A DNA stretch of 32,959 nucleotides from an uncultured Granulosicoccaceae bacterium. GTDB lineage: Bacteria > Pseudomonadota > Gammaproteobacteria > Granulosicoccales > Granulosicoccaceae. Below are positions 1-8,357 of this stretch, piece after piece. The notes under the pieces were generated by a model. It did not search any database, had not been told where the DNA came from, and was given only the letters and a program-made list of their open reading frames with translations. The stretch spans positions 1-32,959 of the forward strand of contig CALFBL010000274.1 of assembly GCA_937951695.1 (NCBI GenBank), read 5' to 3'. Position 1 is the stretch's first letter; the number at the start of each line of letters is the position of its first letter. The translations under genes and the position numbers were made by a program.

Positions 1-1074
1 GGCACGAAAGTGGTTGAACGCTGGGATGCGGCATCCGGGCGATGGGATGTCATGAACCCGATGTTTTCCGATCGCCAGTACCATTCGATTGCGATTCTGG
101 TGCCGGATGGCCGCGTGTTGTCTGCCGGTGGAGGTATCTGCGGTGATTGTTACGCCATTGGCTACGAGGAAAAAAACGCGGAAATGTATTCACCGCCGTA
201 CCTGTTCGCAGCGGATGGTTCACTGGCCGAGCGACCTCACTTGTCATCGCTGCCGGAACAAGTCAATTACGCCCAGAGTGCGATTATCGGGGTCAGCGAT
301 GCGCAATCCATTGAACGCGTGCACTTGATCAAACTCGGCTCGGTGACTCATTCCCAAGACCAGGAACAGCGGCTGGTACCGCTGGAATTCGAACGCTTTA
401 CCGGTGCCTTGTCGGTACGTTTCCCGGATTCACGTTATATTGCGCCGCCCGGGCATTACATGATATTTGCCGTAAATAGCGACGGTGTCCCTTCCGAAGG
501 GGGCATCGTGCGCGTGGGTCATCCGCGTCCGCTGGTGGGTGAAAGTGTTCGCCATGATCTGGCAGCGGGCAGTATCGAATCGTTTGAGTACGAACTGGAC
601 CCGGGTGTGTTTCGGGTCAGTTTGACCGGGGCCGCCGGGGTCGGCGTCAGTATGGGGCAAGCACCTGCTGCCAGTGCAGAAAGCGCCACCCATGCTGCGT
701 GTCAGCCCGCTGTGATTAACGGACAAACGGTGTGTGAATTTTCCGTACCCCGTGCTGGTGTGTGGTACCTGTCACTGCAATCCCGGACGCGAATCAGTTA
801 CGACTTCTCGACTCAATTGACGCAAAGCACGCCAGCGACGCAGACCCCGGATGCCTCTGAAGGGCCGGTTGAGGTGTCCAACGAGACGGCAAGTAATCAA
901 CCCACCCCGTCAGCGTCGCCCGAGCCGACTGTTTTTGTAGCCGCCGCTGACGCGCCAGAGCCTCTATCGACGGTTGTGTCCGTCGGAGGTAGTTTGGGAT
1001 GGCCGATGTTGATGCTGCTCAGTGTGATGTTGGTATTGGGCAGGCGATATCCAATTGGTATACTGCGTTCATAA
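1..1074 (+). CDS. Copper-radical oxidase (galactose/glyoxal oxidase-like, AA5), 3' part, with sorting tail
   Basis: The reading frame is open through the left edge, so only the C-terminal 357 residues are present. The visible part holds the last kelch-type blades and the DUF1929 (galactose oxidase C-terminal) domain. Two copper-ligand motifs of the family can be seen: a Tyr-His pair in DRQYHS (Tyr codon near 79) and the axial His in SVTHSQDQEQR (codon near 349). A beta-rich segment follows that resembles a pre-peptidase C-terminal (PPC) domain, then a Ser/Thr/Pro/Glu-rich linker. The end has the order Gly-Gly-Ser, hydrophobic helix, Arg-Arg, which matches a GlyGly-CTERM signal removed by rhombosortase from type II secreted proteins. 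Family knowledge suggests an extracellular enzyme oxidising alcohol or aldehyde groups and releasing hydrogen peroxide. The substrate cannot be told from this fragment. Stop TAA at 1072. Confidence 0.85.
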   Translation, partial: GTKVVERWDAASGRWDVMNPMFSDRQYHSIAILVPDGRVLSAGGGICGDCYAIGYEEKNAEMYSPPYLFAADGSLAERPHLSSLPEQVNYAQSAIIGVSDAQSIERVHLIKLGSVTHSQDQEQRLVPLEFERFTGALSVRFPDSRYIAPPGHYMIFAVNSDGVPSEGGIVRVGHPRPLVGESVRHDLAAGSIESFEYELDPGVFRVSLTGAAGVGVSMGQAPAASAESATHAACQPAVINGQTVCEFSVPRAGVWYLSLQSRTRISYDFSTQLTQSTPATQTPDASEGPVEVSNETASNQPTPSASPEPTVFVAAADAPEPLSTVVSVGGSLGWPMLMLLSVMLVLGRRYPIGILRS

Positions 1075-1078
1075 TACG

Positions 1079-1092
1079 ACCGCTTAAGCGGT
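1079..1092. promoter_or_regulatory. 14-bp perfect palindrome before the DUF349 gene
   Basis: ACCGCTTAAGCGGT is self-complementary over 14 bp and lies in the 36-bp gap between the oxidase stop and the GTG of the DUF349 gene. No T-run follows and the loop would be only TTAA, so a terminator is unlikely. It may be an operator or chance. Confidence 0.3.
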
Positions 1093-1110
1093 AGGTGATT
1101 CGGATAATTT

Positions 1111-4065
1111 GTGAAAAACTTTTTGAAATCAGATCGTCACCTGCACAAGGATGAAGCAGTCAGACTGGACGCTATCAGTGAATTTGACGCCGAAAACCCA
1201 GAGCATCAATCACTGCTTGAGTTAATGGTGGTTGCCGACGAATCCATGTCGGTCAGGAAAGCTGCGATGATGAAGGTCGTGAGTTTTTCACGCTTGAATC
1301 AAGCCTTGATCACGTCAGACGATCCGGCCTTGACAGAGGTGGCGGCTATCCGAATGGGTGAGCTGGCGGGCATCGAAGCGCATGCATCTTCGCTCGACGG
1401 ATTCATGGTAAATGCCAGCGATGCGGCGTGTGAAATCATTGCAGCCATGGCAACCGATGCGGGTGTGCGGCAGCGGGCGCTGTCGAAAATCTCTGATGAT
1501 TTGAGCCTGGTTCGAATCGTTCAGGCTGCAAAATTTCATGACACGCGTCAGGCCGCTGCTGAAAAGCTCGTCAGTCACGATAGCCTGCGGGCTGCTTTGA
1601 CGGCTAGTCGTTCACGCGATAAAGAAGTTGCGCGGTATATCCAGCATCGCCTCGATGTCATCGCGAAGAAAGAGGCGTCAGAGCGAGCGGCTCAGAGCAA
1701 TGCCGCGGAAACCGCAGCGTCCATGAAAACGCTTGCCAGCAGTGTCTGGTCGCCCCAAACCAAAGGCCGATACGATGCACTGTTGGCGCGGTGGTCTAGT
1801 CTTGAGGGCCGCTTCAAAGACGCTCAGCAATCGGAATTTGATCAGGCTCGTAATAGCGTGGAGGCGATTCTAGCCGAGTCTGCGTCCAAGCTTGCCAGCC
1901 CGTCCGAGTTGCACTTTGACGGTGAAACCACCAGCCAGAGCGCGAACCCGGCGGCCAGTTCCTCCACCGATGTTCAGGGTAACGGTGTTGCAGTCCCAGC
2001 CACCGGCGCAAAAACCGACTCCGCAGCGAAGCAAGCGGGCGCTATAGCCGATGCAGCTTCTGAGTCTGTCGCGGCTACGCCGGTACCGCCGACGCTTGCC
2101 GTGCCGACGGTTCCGGTTGTGCCTGACGATGAGCCCATTAAGTCTATCAAGGTCGGTCTTGCGGTTGACACGCTGGATGAGCTACCGGCCAAACTGAGTG
2201 CGTTAAAAACTGACGAATTTCACGGCCTGTCGGATGCTAGCGAAAATGTTAAGAAGCTGCTGGCTCACGCGGCAGCCGTGGCTGTTTTGTTCGACCCTCC
2301 GTTTGAGATTAATTCGGCTCGGGTGAACGCCACGAAAGAGCGCACTACTCGGGTGAGCACATTGCTTGATGTCAATAAATTACTGGCGACCATCGACTTA
2401 AACGGGTTGAGTTATCTCGATCTATTGGCCGTGCACAAAGAAGATCTGGCGGCTCGATTGGGCAAAGCGAAGCAGGAATCAGAAGACCGTGTCAAAGCCA
2501 CCCATCGTCAGTTCTCGGCCCTGTCGGGTATCGTCAAAGAGGGCAAATGGGGTCCGGCAAGCAGCATGTTCCGGCGCTTGCAGAAAAAGATCAACGCGAT
2601 GGATCCCGGCGAGAAGGCAATCTTTAACGATAAGTTGTCGCGTGCCGAGGAAGAGCTGAACACCATGGGCGACTGGCAGGATTTCGCCGCACGGCCAAAG
2701 CTTGAAGCCTTATGCGAAAGAATGGAAGCTCTACCTGGTCAAGAACTGGCGCCCGATGACGTGGCGAAAGAAGTACGTTCTCTGCAGAACGAATGGAAAT
2801 CCCTAGGAGTCAGTCGCGCCTCGAACGATCTTTGGTCGCGTTTCAAGACGGCAGGCGACGTGGCCTATGAGCCGTGTAAGGCCTACTTCGATGAAAAGCA
2901 GAAAGAACGTCAGGAGAAGGTTAGCAACAAGAAGCAAATCTGCGATTTGCTGGAAGCGTCCATCAAGGAAGTGGATCTGAATGCGGAGAGCGTTGATTGG
3001 AAAGGTTTGCAGAAGCTCGCCAATGACGCCAAGCGCGATTGGAGCCGTAACCGGGTTACCGACAGAAAGCCTGATCGCAAACTGGAAGAGCGATTTACGC
3101 TACTACTGAAACCGATCGAAGCTAAGTTGGCCGAGCAGTACGACGCCAATGCAGCAGAGAAAGCCGATCTGATTGAGAAAGTCACCAAACTTGCCACAGG
3201 GGAGATCAATCAGCACGCCGCAAATCAGGCGCGCAGCTTACAGGCCAATTGGAAGTCCGTCGGGATCACTCGTCGTAAAGAAGATCAGGGTTTGTGGGAG
3301 CAGTTCAACGAGCAGTGCCGCACGATCTTTAAAACCATTAAAGATTCCGAGCGTGAAAAATACAAAGCGAGCATGGGCCATGTGTTTCGTGCCAAGGACA
3401 TCATTAAATCGTTGCGACAGAACGCCAAGTCTGGAGAGCTGGAAGATGCCGGCCTGCAGGCACTCATAACAGAATTCAATGGTTTGGCTGAATTTCCCGA
3501 ACGCGACAAGAAATTTTTGTTGCGAGATTTTCGGGCAGCGCTTGATGCTAATAGTAAGCGTCAGGAAACCAAAACGCGGCAAAAACGCCAACAGGTGTTT
3601 GATGAGATCAAGCGATGTGTCGGACTATGTGAGCAACTCGAGGAAGCGGTTGAGTCGCCTCAGATGATGACCGGCACCTTGATTGAAGAGGTCACTGACA
3701 GTTGGGAGGCCACGGACATCGTGTTGCCAAAAGAATGGTCGGTACCCTTAATGGGTCGCCGGAACGCGGCCATCGAACACCTAAAGGCATCGACGCAATA
3801 CGATTACACCAAGACCGAATCGGCGCGTCGCGATTTGTTGATTCGCATAGAGGTACTGGCTGATGTGGAAACACCGGCTGAAGACAAATCCTTGCGCATG
3901 CAGTTTCAGTTAGCGAACCTGCAACAGGGAATGACGGCGTCGGTCGTGGCGGATAAAAAATCGGAGTTGAAGTCATTGGAGCGAACCTGGTTGACGATGC
4001 CACCCGCATCCATAGCCAAGCGTGATGGTCTGAACTCGCGCTATCTGAAAGCGATGAAAGGCTAA
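1111..4065 (+). CDS. DUF349 domain-containing protein
   Basis: A 984-residue protein with no signal peptide or membrane segment, so probably cytosolic. The N-terminal 200 residues are alpha-helical and HEAT-like (repeated charged and Ala-rich helices). A low-complexity Ala/Ser/Pro/Val linker spans about 275-350. The C-terminal half is a string of charged helical modules of DUF349 type. The clearest, each with a Trp followed by a Gly and a helix rich in Phe/Lys/Glu, start near residues 555, 635 and 708. DUF349 has no firmly known biochemical role. The start is GTG at 1111, with GGA six bases upstream. The next gene follows after 9 bp, so they are probably co-transcribed. Domain assignment is confident, function unknown. 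Confidence 0.9.
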   Translation: MKNFLKSDRHLHKDEAVRLDAISEFDAENPEHQSLLELMVVADESMSVRKAAMMKVVSFSRLNQALITSDDPALTEVAAIRMGELAGIEAHASSLDGFMVNASDAACEIIAAMATDAGVRQRALSKISDDLSLVRIVQAAKFHDTRQAAAEKLVSHDSLRAALTASRSRDKEVARYIQHRLDVIAKKEASERAAQSNAAETAASMKTLASSVWSPQTKGRYDALLARWSSLEGRFKDAQQSEFDQARNSVEAILAESASKLASPSELHFDGETTSQSANPAASSSTDVQGNGVAVPATGAKTDSAAKQAGAIADAASESVAATPVPPTLAVPTVPVVPDDEPIKSIKVGLAVDTLDELPAKLSALKTDEFHGLSDASENVKKLLAHAAAVAVLFDPPFEINSARVNATKERTTRVSTLLDVNKLLATIDLNGLSYLDLLAVHKEDLAARLGKAKQESEDRVKATHRQFSALSGIVKEGKWGPASSMFRRLQKKINAMDPGEKAIFNDKLSRAEEELNTMGDWQDFAARPKLEALCERMEALPGQELAPDDVAKEVRSLQNEWKSLGVSRASNDLWSRFKTAGDVAYEPCKAYFDEKQKERQEKVSNKKQICDLLEASIKEVDLNAESVDWKGLQKLANDAKRDWSRNRVTDRKPDRKLEERFTLLLKPIEAKLAEQYDANAAEKADLIEKVTKLATGEINQHAANQARSLQANWKSVGITRRKEDQGLWEQFNEQCRTIFKTIKDSEREKYKASMGHVFRAKDIIKSLRQNAKSGELEDAGLQALITEFNGLAEFPERDKKFLLRDFRAALDANSKRQETKTRQKRQQVFDEIKRCVGLCEQLEEAVESPQMMTGTLIEEVTDSWEATDIVLPKEWSVPLMGRRNAAIEHLKASTQYDYTKTESARRDLLIRIEVLADVETPAEDKSLRMQFQLANLQQGMTASVVADKKSELKSLERTWLTMPPASIAKRDGLNSRYLKAMKG

Positions 4066-4074
4066 CGGTTGAGC

Positions 4075-5259
4075 ATGAAAAACGAGTTACACCGGTATTC
4101 ACCGACGGCGCAACAAATTGCCCGTGCGATGGAGCGAGACGAGCTGGTTATGTATTACCAGCCCAAGGTGTGCCTGTTAACCGGTAACGTGGTGGGGGCT
4201 GAGGCTTTGGTGCGTTGGAATGATCCGCACAGCCGGGTACTCTCGCCGAGTGTGTTTCTACCTCAGGCCACCGCGGGTGGTTTGTTGCACGATATGACCG
4301 TGAGGTTGCTGGACGACGTTGTGGCGGCCTGCGGAACCGTCAGGCGCTCGGCACCCGATCTCGCCTTGTCAATTAACGTCGCTCCGAACGATCTGACCTC
4401 CCACACCATCAGCTCGCGAATAAGTAGCTATTTAAGCGGAGGCTCTATCGAGCCGCACGAGCTACAGATCGAAATTACCGAATCGATCGTGATGGAAAAA
4501 TTCAATGTTGTTCTCGATGAACTGAGCGCGCTTAGCGCGATGGGTATTAAAGTGTTGATGGACGATTTTGGTACGGGATATTCGTCTATAGACCGACTGA
4601 GCCAAATGCCGTTCTCGGCGTTAAAGCTTGATCAGGGTGTGGTGCGTCGCATGACCACGTCTTCGCAGAATCTAAACACCGTGCGTTCGGCGATTGCCAT
4701 GGCCAGGGAGCTGGGGATGACCTCCATCGCCGAAGGGGTCGAATCAATTGATCAATACAATATTCTGATTGCCACAGGCTGTGAGGAAGCGCAAGGGTTC
4801 TATATCAGTAAACCCATTCCGCTTGATCAGTTCATCCAGCTCGTAAAACAGGATCCCTCATTTCCGAGCTCGCAAATAGGCTGTGTGCATCAAGCCATAT
4901 TTAATGTGTTGCGTTACCGTAAATCGTTACTCGACATTTCTATCTGTTCGGCCTTGGGCAGTGGTAGTGTTGCGCCGTCAATCGCCGATACGCACCTATC
5001 GCAATCGGATCATGGTTTTCGCGCTGCCCAATGGTATTACGGTATTGGTCAGTTGTTAAACTATCACGAGTCGTTTCGAGCCGTCGAAGCGCCGTTGACC
5101 CGGCTGAACGATATGGGTTCAGCACTGCATCATGATCTGGTTACCAGAAAGCCCTCGCGTATGCCCAGCGATCGATTGCGCGATATCGATTTGTACGCCT
5201 CGGCCGTCGTGGTCGAACTTCAGCGCCTCGAAGCTGTGCTGCTGGCTGAGCTGGTTTAA
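4075..5259 (+). CDS. EAL-domain cyclic-di-GMP phosphodiesterase with degenerate CZB-like C-terminus
   Basis: A 394-residue protein with no GGDEF, PAS or membrane segment. Residues 20-260 form an EAL domain with all the usual metal and catalytic positions: E43-A-L, N101, E133 in EITES, D163-D164 in DDFGTGYSS, K184, E220 and Q240. It should therefore hydrolyse c-di-GMP. Residues 268-355 resemble the CZB zinc-binding regulatory domain, including a conserved QWYYGIG stretch and a following F/E/P pattern. The first ligand is kept (H272), but the Cys five residues before the Trp is Phe (F315), and the later HxxxH pair is L341 and N345. The ATG at 4075 was chosen over an in-frame TTG at 4069. The gene lies 9 bp after the DUF349 gene and 28 bp before the M48 gene. 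The EAL call is secure; the CZB call is by-eye alignment. Confidence 0.92.
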   Translation: MKNELHRYSPTAQQIARAMERDELVMYYQPKVCLLTGNVVGAEALVRWNDPHSRVLSPSVFLPQATAGGLLHDMTVRLLDDVVAACGTVRRSAPDLALSINVAPNDLTSHTISSRISSYLSGGSIEPHELQIEITESIVMEKFNVVLDELSALSAMGIKVLMDDFGTGYSSIDRLSQMPFSALKLDQGVVRRMTTSSQNLNTVRSAIAMARELGMTSIAEGVESIDQYNILIATGCEEAQGFYISKPIPLDQFIQLVKQDPSFPSSQIGCVHQAIFNVLRYRKSLLDISICSALGSGSVAPSIADTHLSQSDHGFRAAQWYYGIGQLLNYHESFRAVEAPLTRLNDMGSALHHDLVTRKPSRMPSDRLRDIDLYASAVVVELQRLEAVLLAELV

Positions 5260-5287
5260 CCTGACCACCTTTTTATTTGGAACACGC

Positions 5288-6487
5288 ATGAACGCTGACG
5301 ATCTCCGTTTTCGAAACGACCTTGAGCAAGCCGAGGCCTTGCGCGAGGAACCTGAGGTCAAGCGTGTTACCGAGTGGCTGGAAAAGCAAGAGGCGGAAGG
5401 CACCGCTGGGCTTCGACGCCGGCTTCTGGCCACCTCTGTTCGTTTAAGTCGCAAGATGGCGCCCGATGTATACAAACTCTCAGATGAATGCGTCGAGCGG
5501 CTACAGATGGATACACCACTGGAGCTCTACGTCTTTAACTCAGCCCAATTCAACGCCATGTGTTTCAAGCCAGAAGAGGGTCGGGTTTTTGTTATGTTCT
5601 CTTCAAGTTTGCTCGAGGGGTTCAGCCGGCAAGAACTGCAGTTCGTTATGGGGCACGAGTTTGGCCATCACATCTACAACCATCACGAAATCCCTATCGG
5701 TTATTTGGTGAAGGGGCGGCAGCGTCCGGACCCCAAGCTTGCACTGCGCTTGTTTGGCTGGTCACGCAACGCTGAAATTTCAGCCGATCGTGCGGGTGCC
5801 TATTGTGCGAATGACATGCACAGTGTGGCCAGCGCTTTGTTCAAGCTCTCTTCGGGGCTCACAGGCGACTTGGTGAAATTTGATCTGGACGAATTTCTGC
5901 TGCAAGTCAGTGATATGGAAAACATCGATGCAGAAGCTGAGCGCGACAGGCCGCAAGGTGACTGGTTTTCAACCCATCCGTTCAGCCCACTTCGCGTCAA
6001 GGCGTTGCAGTTGTTTTTTAAATCCAACCTGATGGGTACATCGGGAACATCAGTAGCGGACATGGACGTCGGCGTGCAACGGCTGATGAGTCTGATGGAG
6101 CCGAGTTACCTCGATGCCCGAAGCGATGCTGCGATCGCCATGCGCAATTTATTGTTTGCGGGAGGTCTTGTGGTGGCCGATGCGAGTAACGGCATTTCTG
6201 AAACCGAGATCGACGTATTCGAGCGCTTTTTCGATAAGGGGGATGTTAGTGACAAGCTGAACGTCAACCGAATCCGGGAAGAATTGCCTCAGCGCATCGA
6301 GCGAGCGGTAGAGCAGGCAACCCAGAGCCAGCGCATGCAGGTCATGCGCGACATCTGCGTGATCGCGATGGCCGAAGGCACCGTGACAGCGGCCGAGCGC
6401 AATATGCTCAACAGCATTGCCGATGGTCTGGGCATCTCCCGCACCTTCATTTGCCAAACTGTGGAACAAGACTGCGAGTTGGATTAG
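5288..6487 (+). CDS. M48 family metallopeptidase fused to a TerB-like domain
   Basis: A 399-residue protein without signal peptide or transmembrane helix, unlike the membrane protease HtpX. The peptidase part (about 70-245) has the zinc motif HEFGH (H123, E124, H127), the third ligand E163 in NAEISADRAG, and the STHPFSPLR stretch typical of M48. Residues 275-399 form an all-helical region with two acidic, metal-site-like turns (VADASNGISETE and MAEGTVTAAE), matching TerB-like (TerB/DjlA N-terminal) domains. Family knowledge supports a zinc endopeptidase; its substrate is unknown. The ATG at 5288 is chosen because the 52 codons upstream in this frame overlap the EAL gene and look non-native. 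It is likely the third gene of the DUF349-EAL-M48 unit. Confidence 0.9.
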   Translation: MNADDLRFRNDLEQAEALREEPEVKRVTEWLEKQEAEGTAGLRRRLLATSVRLSRKMAPDVYKLSDECVERLQMDTPLELYVFNSAQFNAMCFKPEEGRVFVMFSSSLLEGFSRQELQFVMGHEFGHHIYNHHEIPIGYLVKGRQRPDPKLALRLFGWSRNAEISADRAGAYCANDMHSVASALFKLSSGLTGDLVKFDLDEFLLQVSDMENIDAEAERDRPQGDWFSTHPFSPLRVKALQLFFKSNLMGTSGTSVADMDVGVQRLMSLMEPSYLDARSDAAIAMRNLLFAGGLVVADASNGISETEIDVFERFFDKGDVSDKLNVNRIREELPQRIERAVEQATQSQRMQVMRDICVIAMAEGTVTAAERNMLNSIADGLGISRTFICQTVEQDCELD

Positions 6488-6539
6488 TCCGCATTCGTTG
6501 CAGCAGGCAGCCTCAATGGTGTGATAGTTTGGTGTTTTT

Positions 6540-6556
6540 TGCACTATTTTAGTGCG
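6540..6556. promoter_or_regulatory. NtrC-type binding site 1 upstream of amtB
   Basis: TGCACTATTTTAGTGCG contains GCAC-N7-GTGC, the spacing and half-sites of NtrC binding sites. It lies about 160 bp before the amtB start, and about 104 bp before the start site implied by the sigma-54-like element at 6625, a usual enhancer distance. The assignment is inferred from motif and gene context. Confidence 0.6.
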
Positions 6557-6562
6557 TTTTTT
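6541..6562 (+). terminator. Possible weak terminator after the M48 gene
   Basis: The same dyad gives a 6-bp stem (GCACTA/TAGTGC) with a 3-base loop, then G and six T residues (6557-6562), 54 bp after the M48 stop. The stem is short, so the site may serve as terminator, NtrC site or both. Confidence 0.4.
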
Positions 6563-6624
6563 GATTCTGAATATAAACACCGTTTCGGACTGTTGCACCC
6601 GAATTAGTCGAAAAGTCGGTAGTA

Positions 6625-6641
6625 TTGGCGAAGATTATGGA
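6625..6641 (+). promoter_or_regulatory. Candidate sigma-54 promoter of amtB
   Basis: TTGGCGAAGATTATGGA has the -24 element TTGGC and a GG at the -12 position with correct N10 spacing. The consensus -12 is GC, so it has one mismatch at an important base. It is the best match in the 6488-6708 gap and would start transcription near 6652. It fits an NtrC-driven ammonium transporter but is not certain. Confidence 0.35.
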
Positions 6642-6646
6642 AAGTA

Positions 6647-6663
6647 TGCACTAACTTGGTGCG
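6647..6663. promoter_or_regulatory. NtrC-type binding site 2 upstream of amtB
   Basis: TGCACTAACTTGGTGCG is a second GCAC-N7-GTGC dyad, 107 bp after the first and 46 bp before the amtB ATG. Its TTGGTGC half is very close to known NtrC half-sites. If the sigma-54 element at 6625 is used, this site covers the start point and might limit expression at high NtrC-phosphate. Confidence 0.6.
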
Positions 6664-6708
6664 ACTATCGAAGCGTAATCTTTCTCTTCGCTACCAACGG
6701 TCCGTGTT

Positions 6709-7902
6709 ATGGAAGCCATTCAATCCGGCAGTAACGTCTTGTTCGTCCTCATCGGCGCTATTCTTGTTTTGTTCATGCACGCAGGCTTTGCGTTTCTGGA
6801 AGTCGGTACGGTGCGTGAGAAAAATCAGGTCAACGCACTGGTAAAAATATTCTGTGATTTTGGTGCCTCCACGATCGCTTACTTCTTTATTGGCTATCAA
6901 GTCGCCTACGGGATGGATTTCTTCTCATCGGCCAGCGCCTTGTCGGCGGATAACGGCTATGAGCTGGTGAAGTTTTTCTTCCTGCTGACCTTTGCCGCTG
7001 CGATCCCGGCCATTATTTCTGGCGGTATCGCAGAGCGCGCAAAATTCTACCCCCAGCTGATGGCGTCTGCGTTGATCGTGGCGCTGCTCTACCCCTTGTT
7101 CGAAGGCATGGTGTGGAACGGTAATTTCGGATTTCAGGAAAAAATCAGCAACATCACTGGCGCTGAATTCCATGATTTCGCAGGCTCAGTGGTTGTTCAC
7201 GGGATTGGCGGCTGGATCGCTCTCGCTGCGGTCATGACGCTTGGTGCCCGTACCGGGCGCTACAACAAAGACGGATCGATTGCTGCCGCATTTGCCCCGT
7301 CGAGTATCCCTTGGCTAGCGTTGGGAGCCTGGATTTTAACCGTCGGTTGGTTCGGTTTTAATGTGATGTCGGCTCAGGAGGTTGAGGGCATCAGTGGTCT
7401 TGTGGCAATGAATTCCCTGATGGCAATGGTGGGGGGCTTGATGGCTGCCTTGTTTGTCGGCAAGAACGATCCGGGTTTTGTCCACAATGGTCCACTGGCG
7501 GGTTTGGTGGCGGTTTGTGCAGGCTCTGACGTGATGCACCCGATTGGATCCTTAGTGGTTGGCGCGATTGCTGGTGTGCTCTTTGTTTGGGCCTTTACCA
7601 TGGCGCAGAACCGCTGGAAGATAGATGACGTGCTCGGTGTTTGGCCCTTACACGGGCTTTGCGGTGCTTGGGGCGGAATTGCCTGCGGCATTTTCGGCAG
7701 TCAAGCGCTGGGCGGTCTGGGGGGGGTGTCATTCGCTGCCCAATTAATTGGTACCATTGCCGGTATTCTGATCGCGCTGGCAGGGGGGGGGCTGATCTAC
7801 GCTGGCCTGAAAGCGGTCGTAGGAATCCGACTCACTGAGGAAGAGGAGCATCAGGGCGCTGACCTCAGTATTCACAAAATTTCAGCTACCTCATCACGTT
7901 GA
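6709..7902 (+). CDS. amtB: Ammonium transporter, Amt family
   Basis: A 397-residue polytopic inner-membrane protein with about 11 hydrophobic segments. It carries ammonium or ammonia across the membrane. Family marks are AFLEVGTVREKN in the first helices, the pore histidines in VVHGIGGW and in WPLHGLCGAWGG, and the GSLVVGAIAG helix. It lacks the cleaved signal peptide of E. coli AmtB and begins directly in the first membrane helix. The PII gene follows after 34 bp, so they are probably one transcript. Two NtrC-type dyads upstream suggest induction under nitrogen limitation. The 3' part contains two long G runs (7719-7726 and 7783-7791) inside Gly codons. Confidence 0.95.
   Translation: MEAIQSGSNVLFVLIGAILVLFMHAGFAFLEVGTVREKNQVNALVKIFCDFGASTIAYFFIGYQVAYGMDFFSSASALSADNGYELVKFFFLLTFAAAIPAIISGGIAERAKFYPQLMASALIVALLYPLFEGMVWNGNFGFQEKISNITGAEFHDFAGSVVVHGIGGWIALAAVMTLGARTGRYNKDGSIAAAFAPSSIPWLALGAWILTVGWFGFNVMSAQEVEGISGLVAMNSLMAMVGGLMAALFVGKNDPGFVHNGPLAGLVAVCAGSDVMHPIGSLVVGAIAGVLFVWAFTMAQNRWKIDDVLGVWPLHGLCGAWGGIACGIFGSQALGGLGGVSFAAQLIGTIAGILIALAGGGLIYAGLKAVVGIRLTEEEEHQGADLSIHKISATSSR
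7719..7726 (+). repeat. Poly-G tract (G8) inside amtB
   Basis: Eight consecutive G residues encode part of a Leu-Gly-Gly-Val stretch. The tract lies 64 bp (start to start) before a longer one and is a potential slippage site. Confidence 0.8.
7783..7791 (+). repeat. Poly-G tract (G9) inside amtB
   Basis: Nine consecutive G residues encode Gly-Gly-Gly in the last membrane helix. This is the longest G run noticed in the window. A one-base change would alter the cytoplasmic tail that contacts PII. Confidence 0.8.
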
Positions 7903-7924
7903 TGGGCGCTTCACGACTGGGTAA

Positions 7925-8275
<351 letters not shown>

Positions 8276-8292
8276 AGCGACGCTATTACCAC

Positions 8293-8330
8293 GGCCGGCC
8301 TGTCAACGCAGACAGACCGGCCTTATTTAT
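8293..8330 (+). terminator. Rho-independent terminator after the PII gene
   Basis: A 12-bp stem with one mismatch (arms 8293-8304 and 8311-8322, loop AACGCA) is followed by TTATTTAT, 17 bp after the PII stop. It ends the amtB-PII transcript just before the convergent LysR gene. Confidence 0.8.
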
Positions 8331-8357
8331 CACAGTTTCCTATCAAATTCCCGTGAC

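Noticed and set aside
5132-5287. 52-codon upstream extension of the M48 gene
   Set aside because: It overlaps the end of the EAL gene in another frame, is rich in Cys and Trp unlike the rest, and the ATG at 5288 begins a natural helix.
6488-6540. Other sigma-54-like sequences in the amtB leader
   Set aside because: GG and GC pairs occur but with 6, 8 or 13 bases between them instead of 10.
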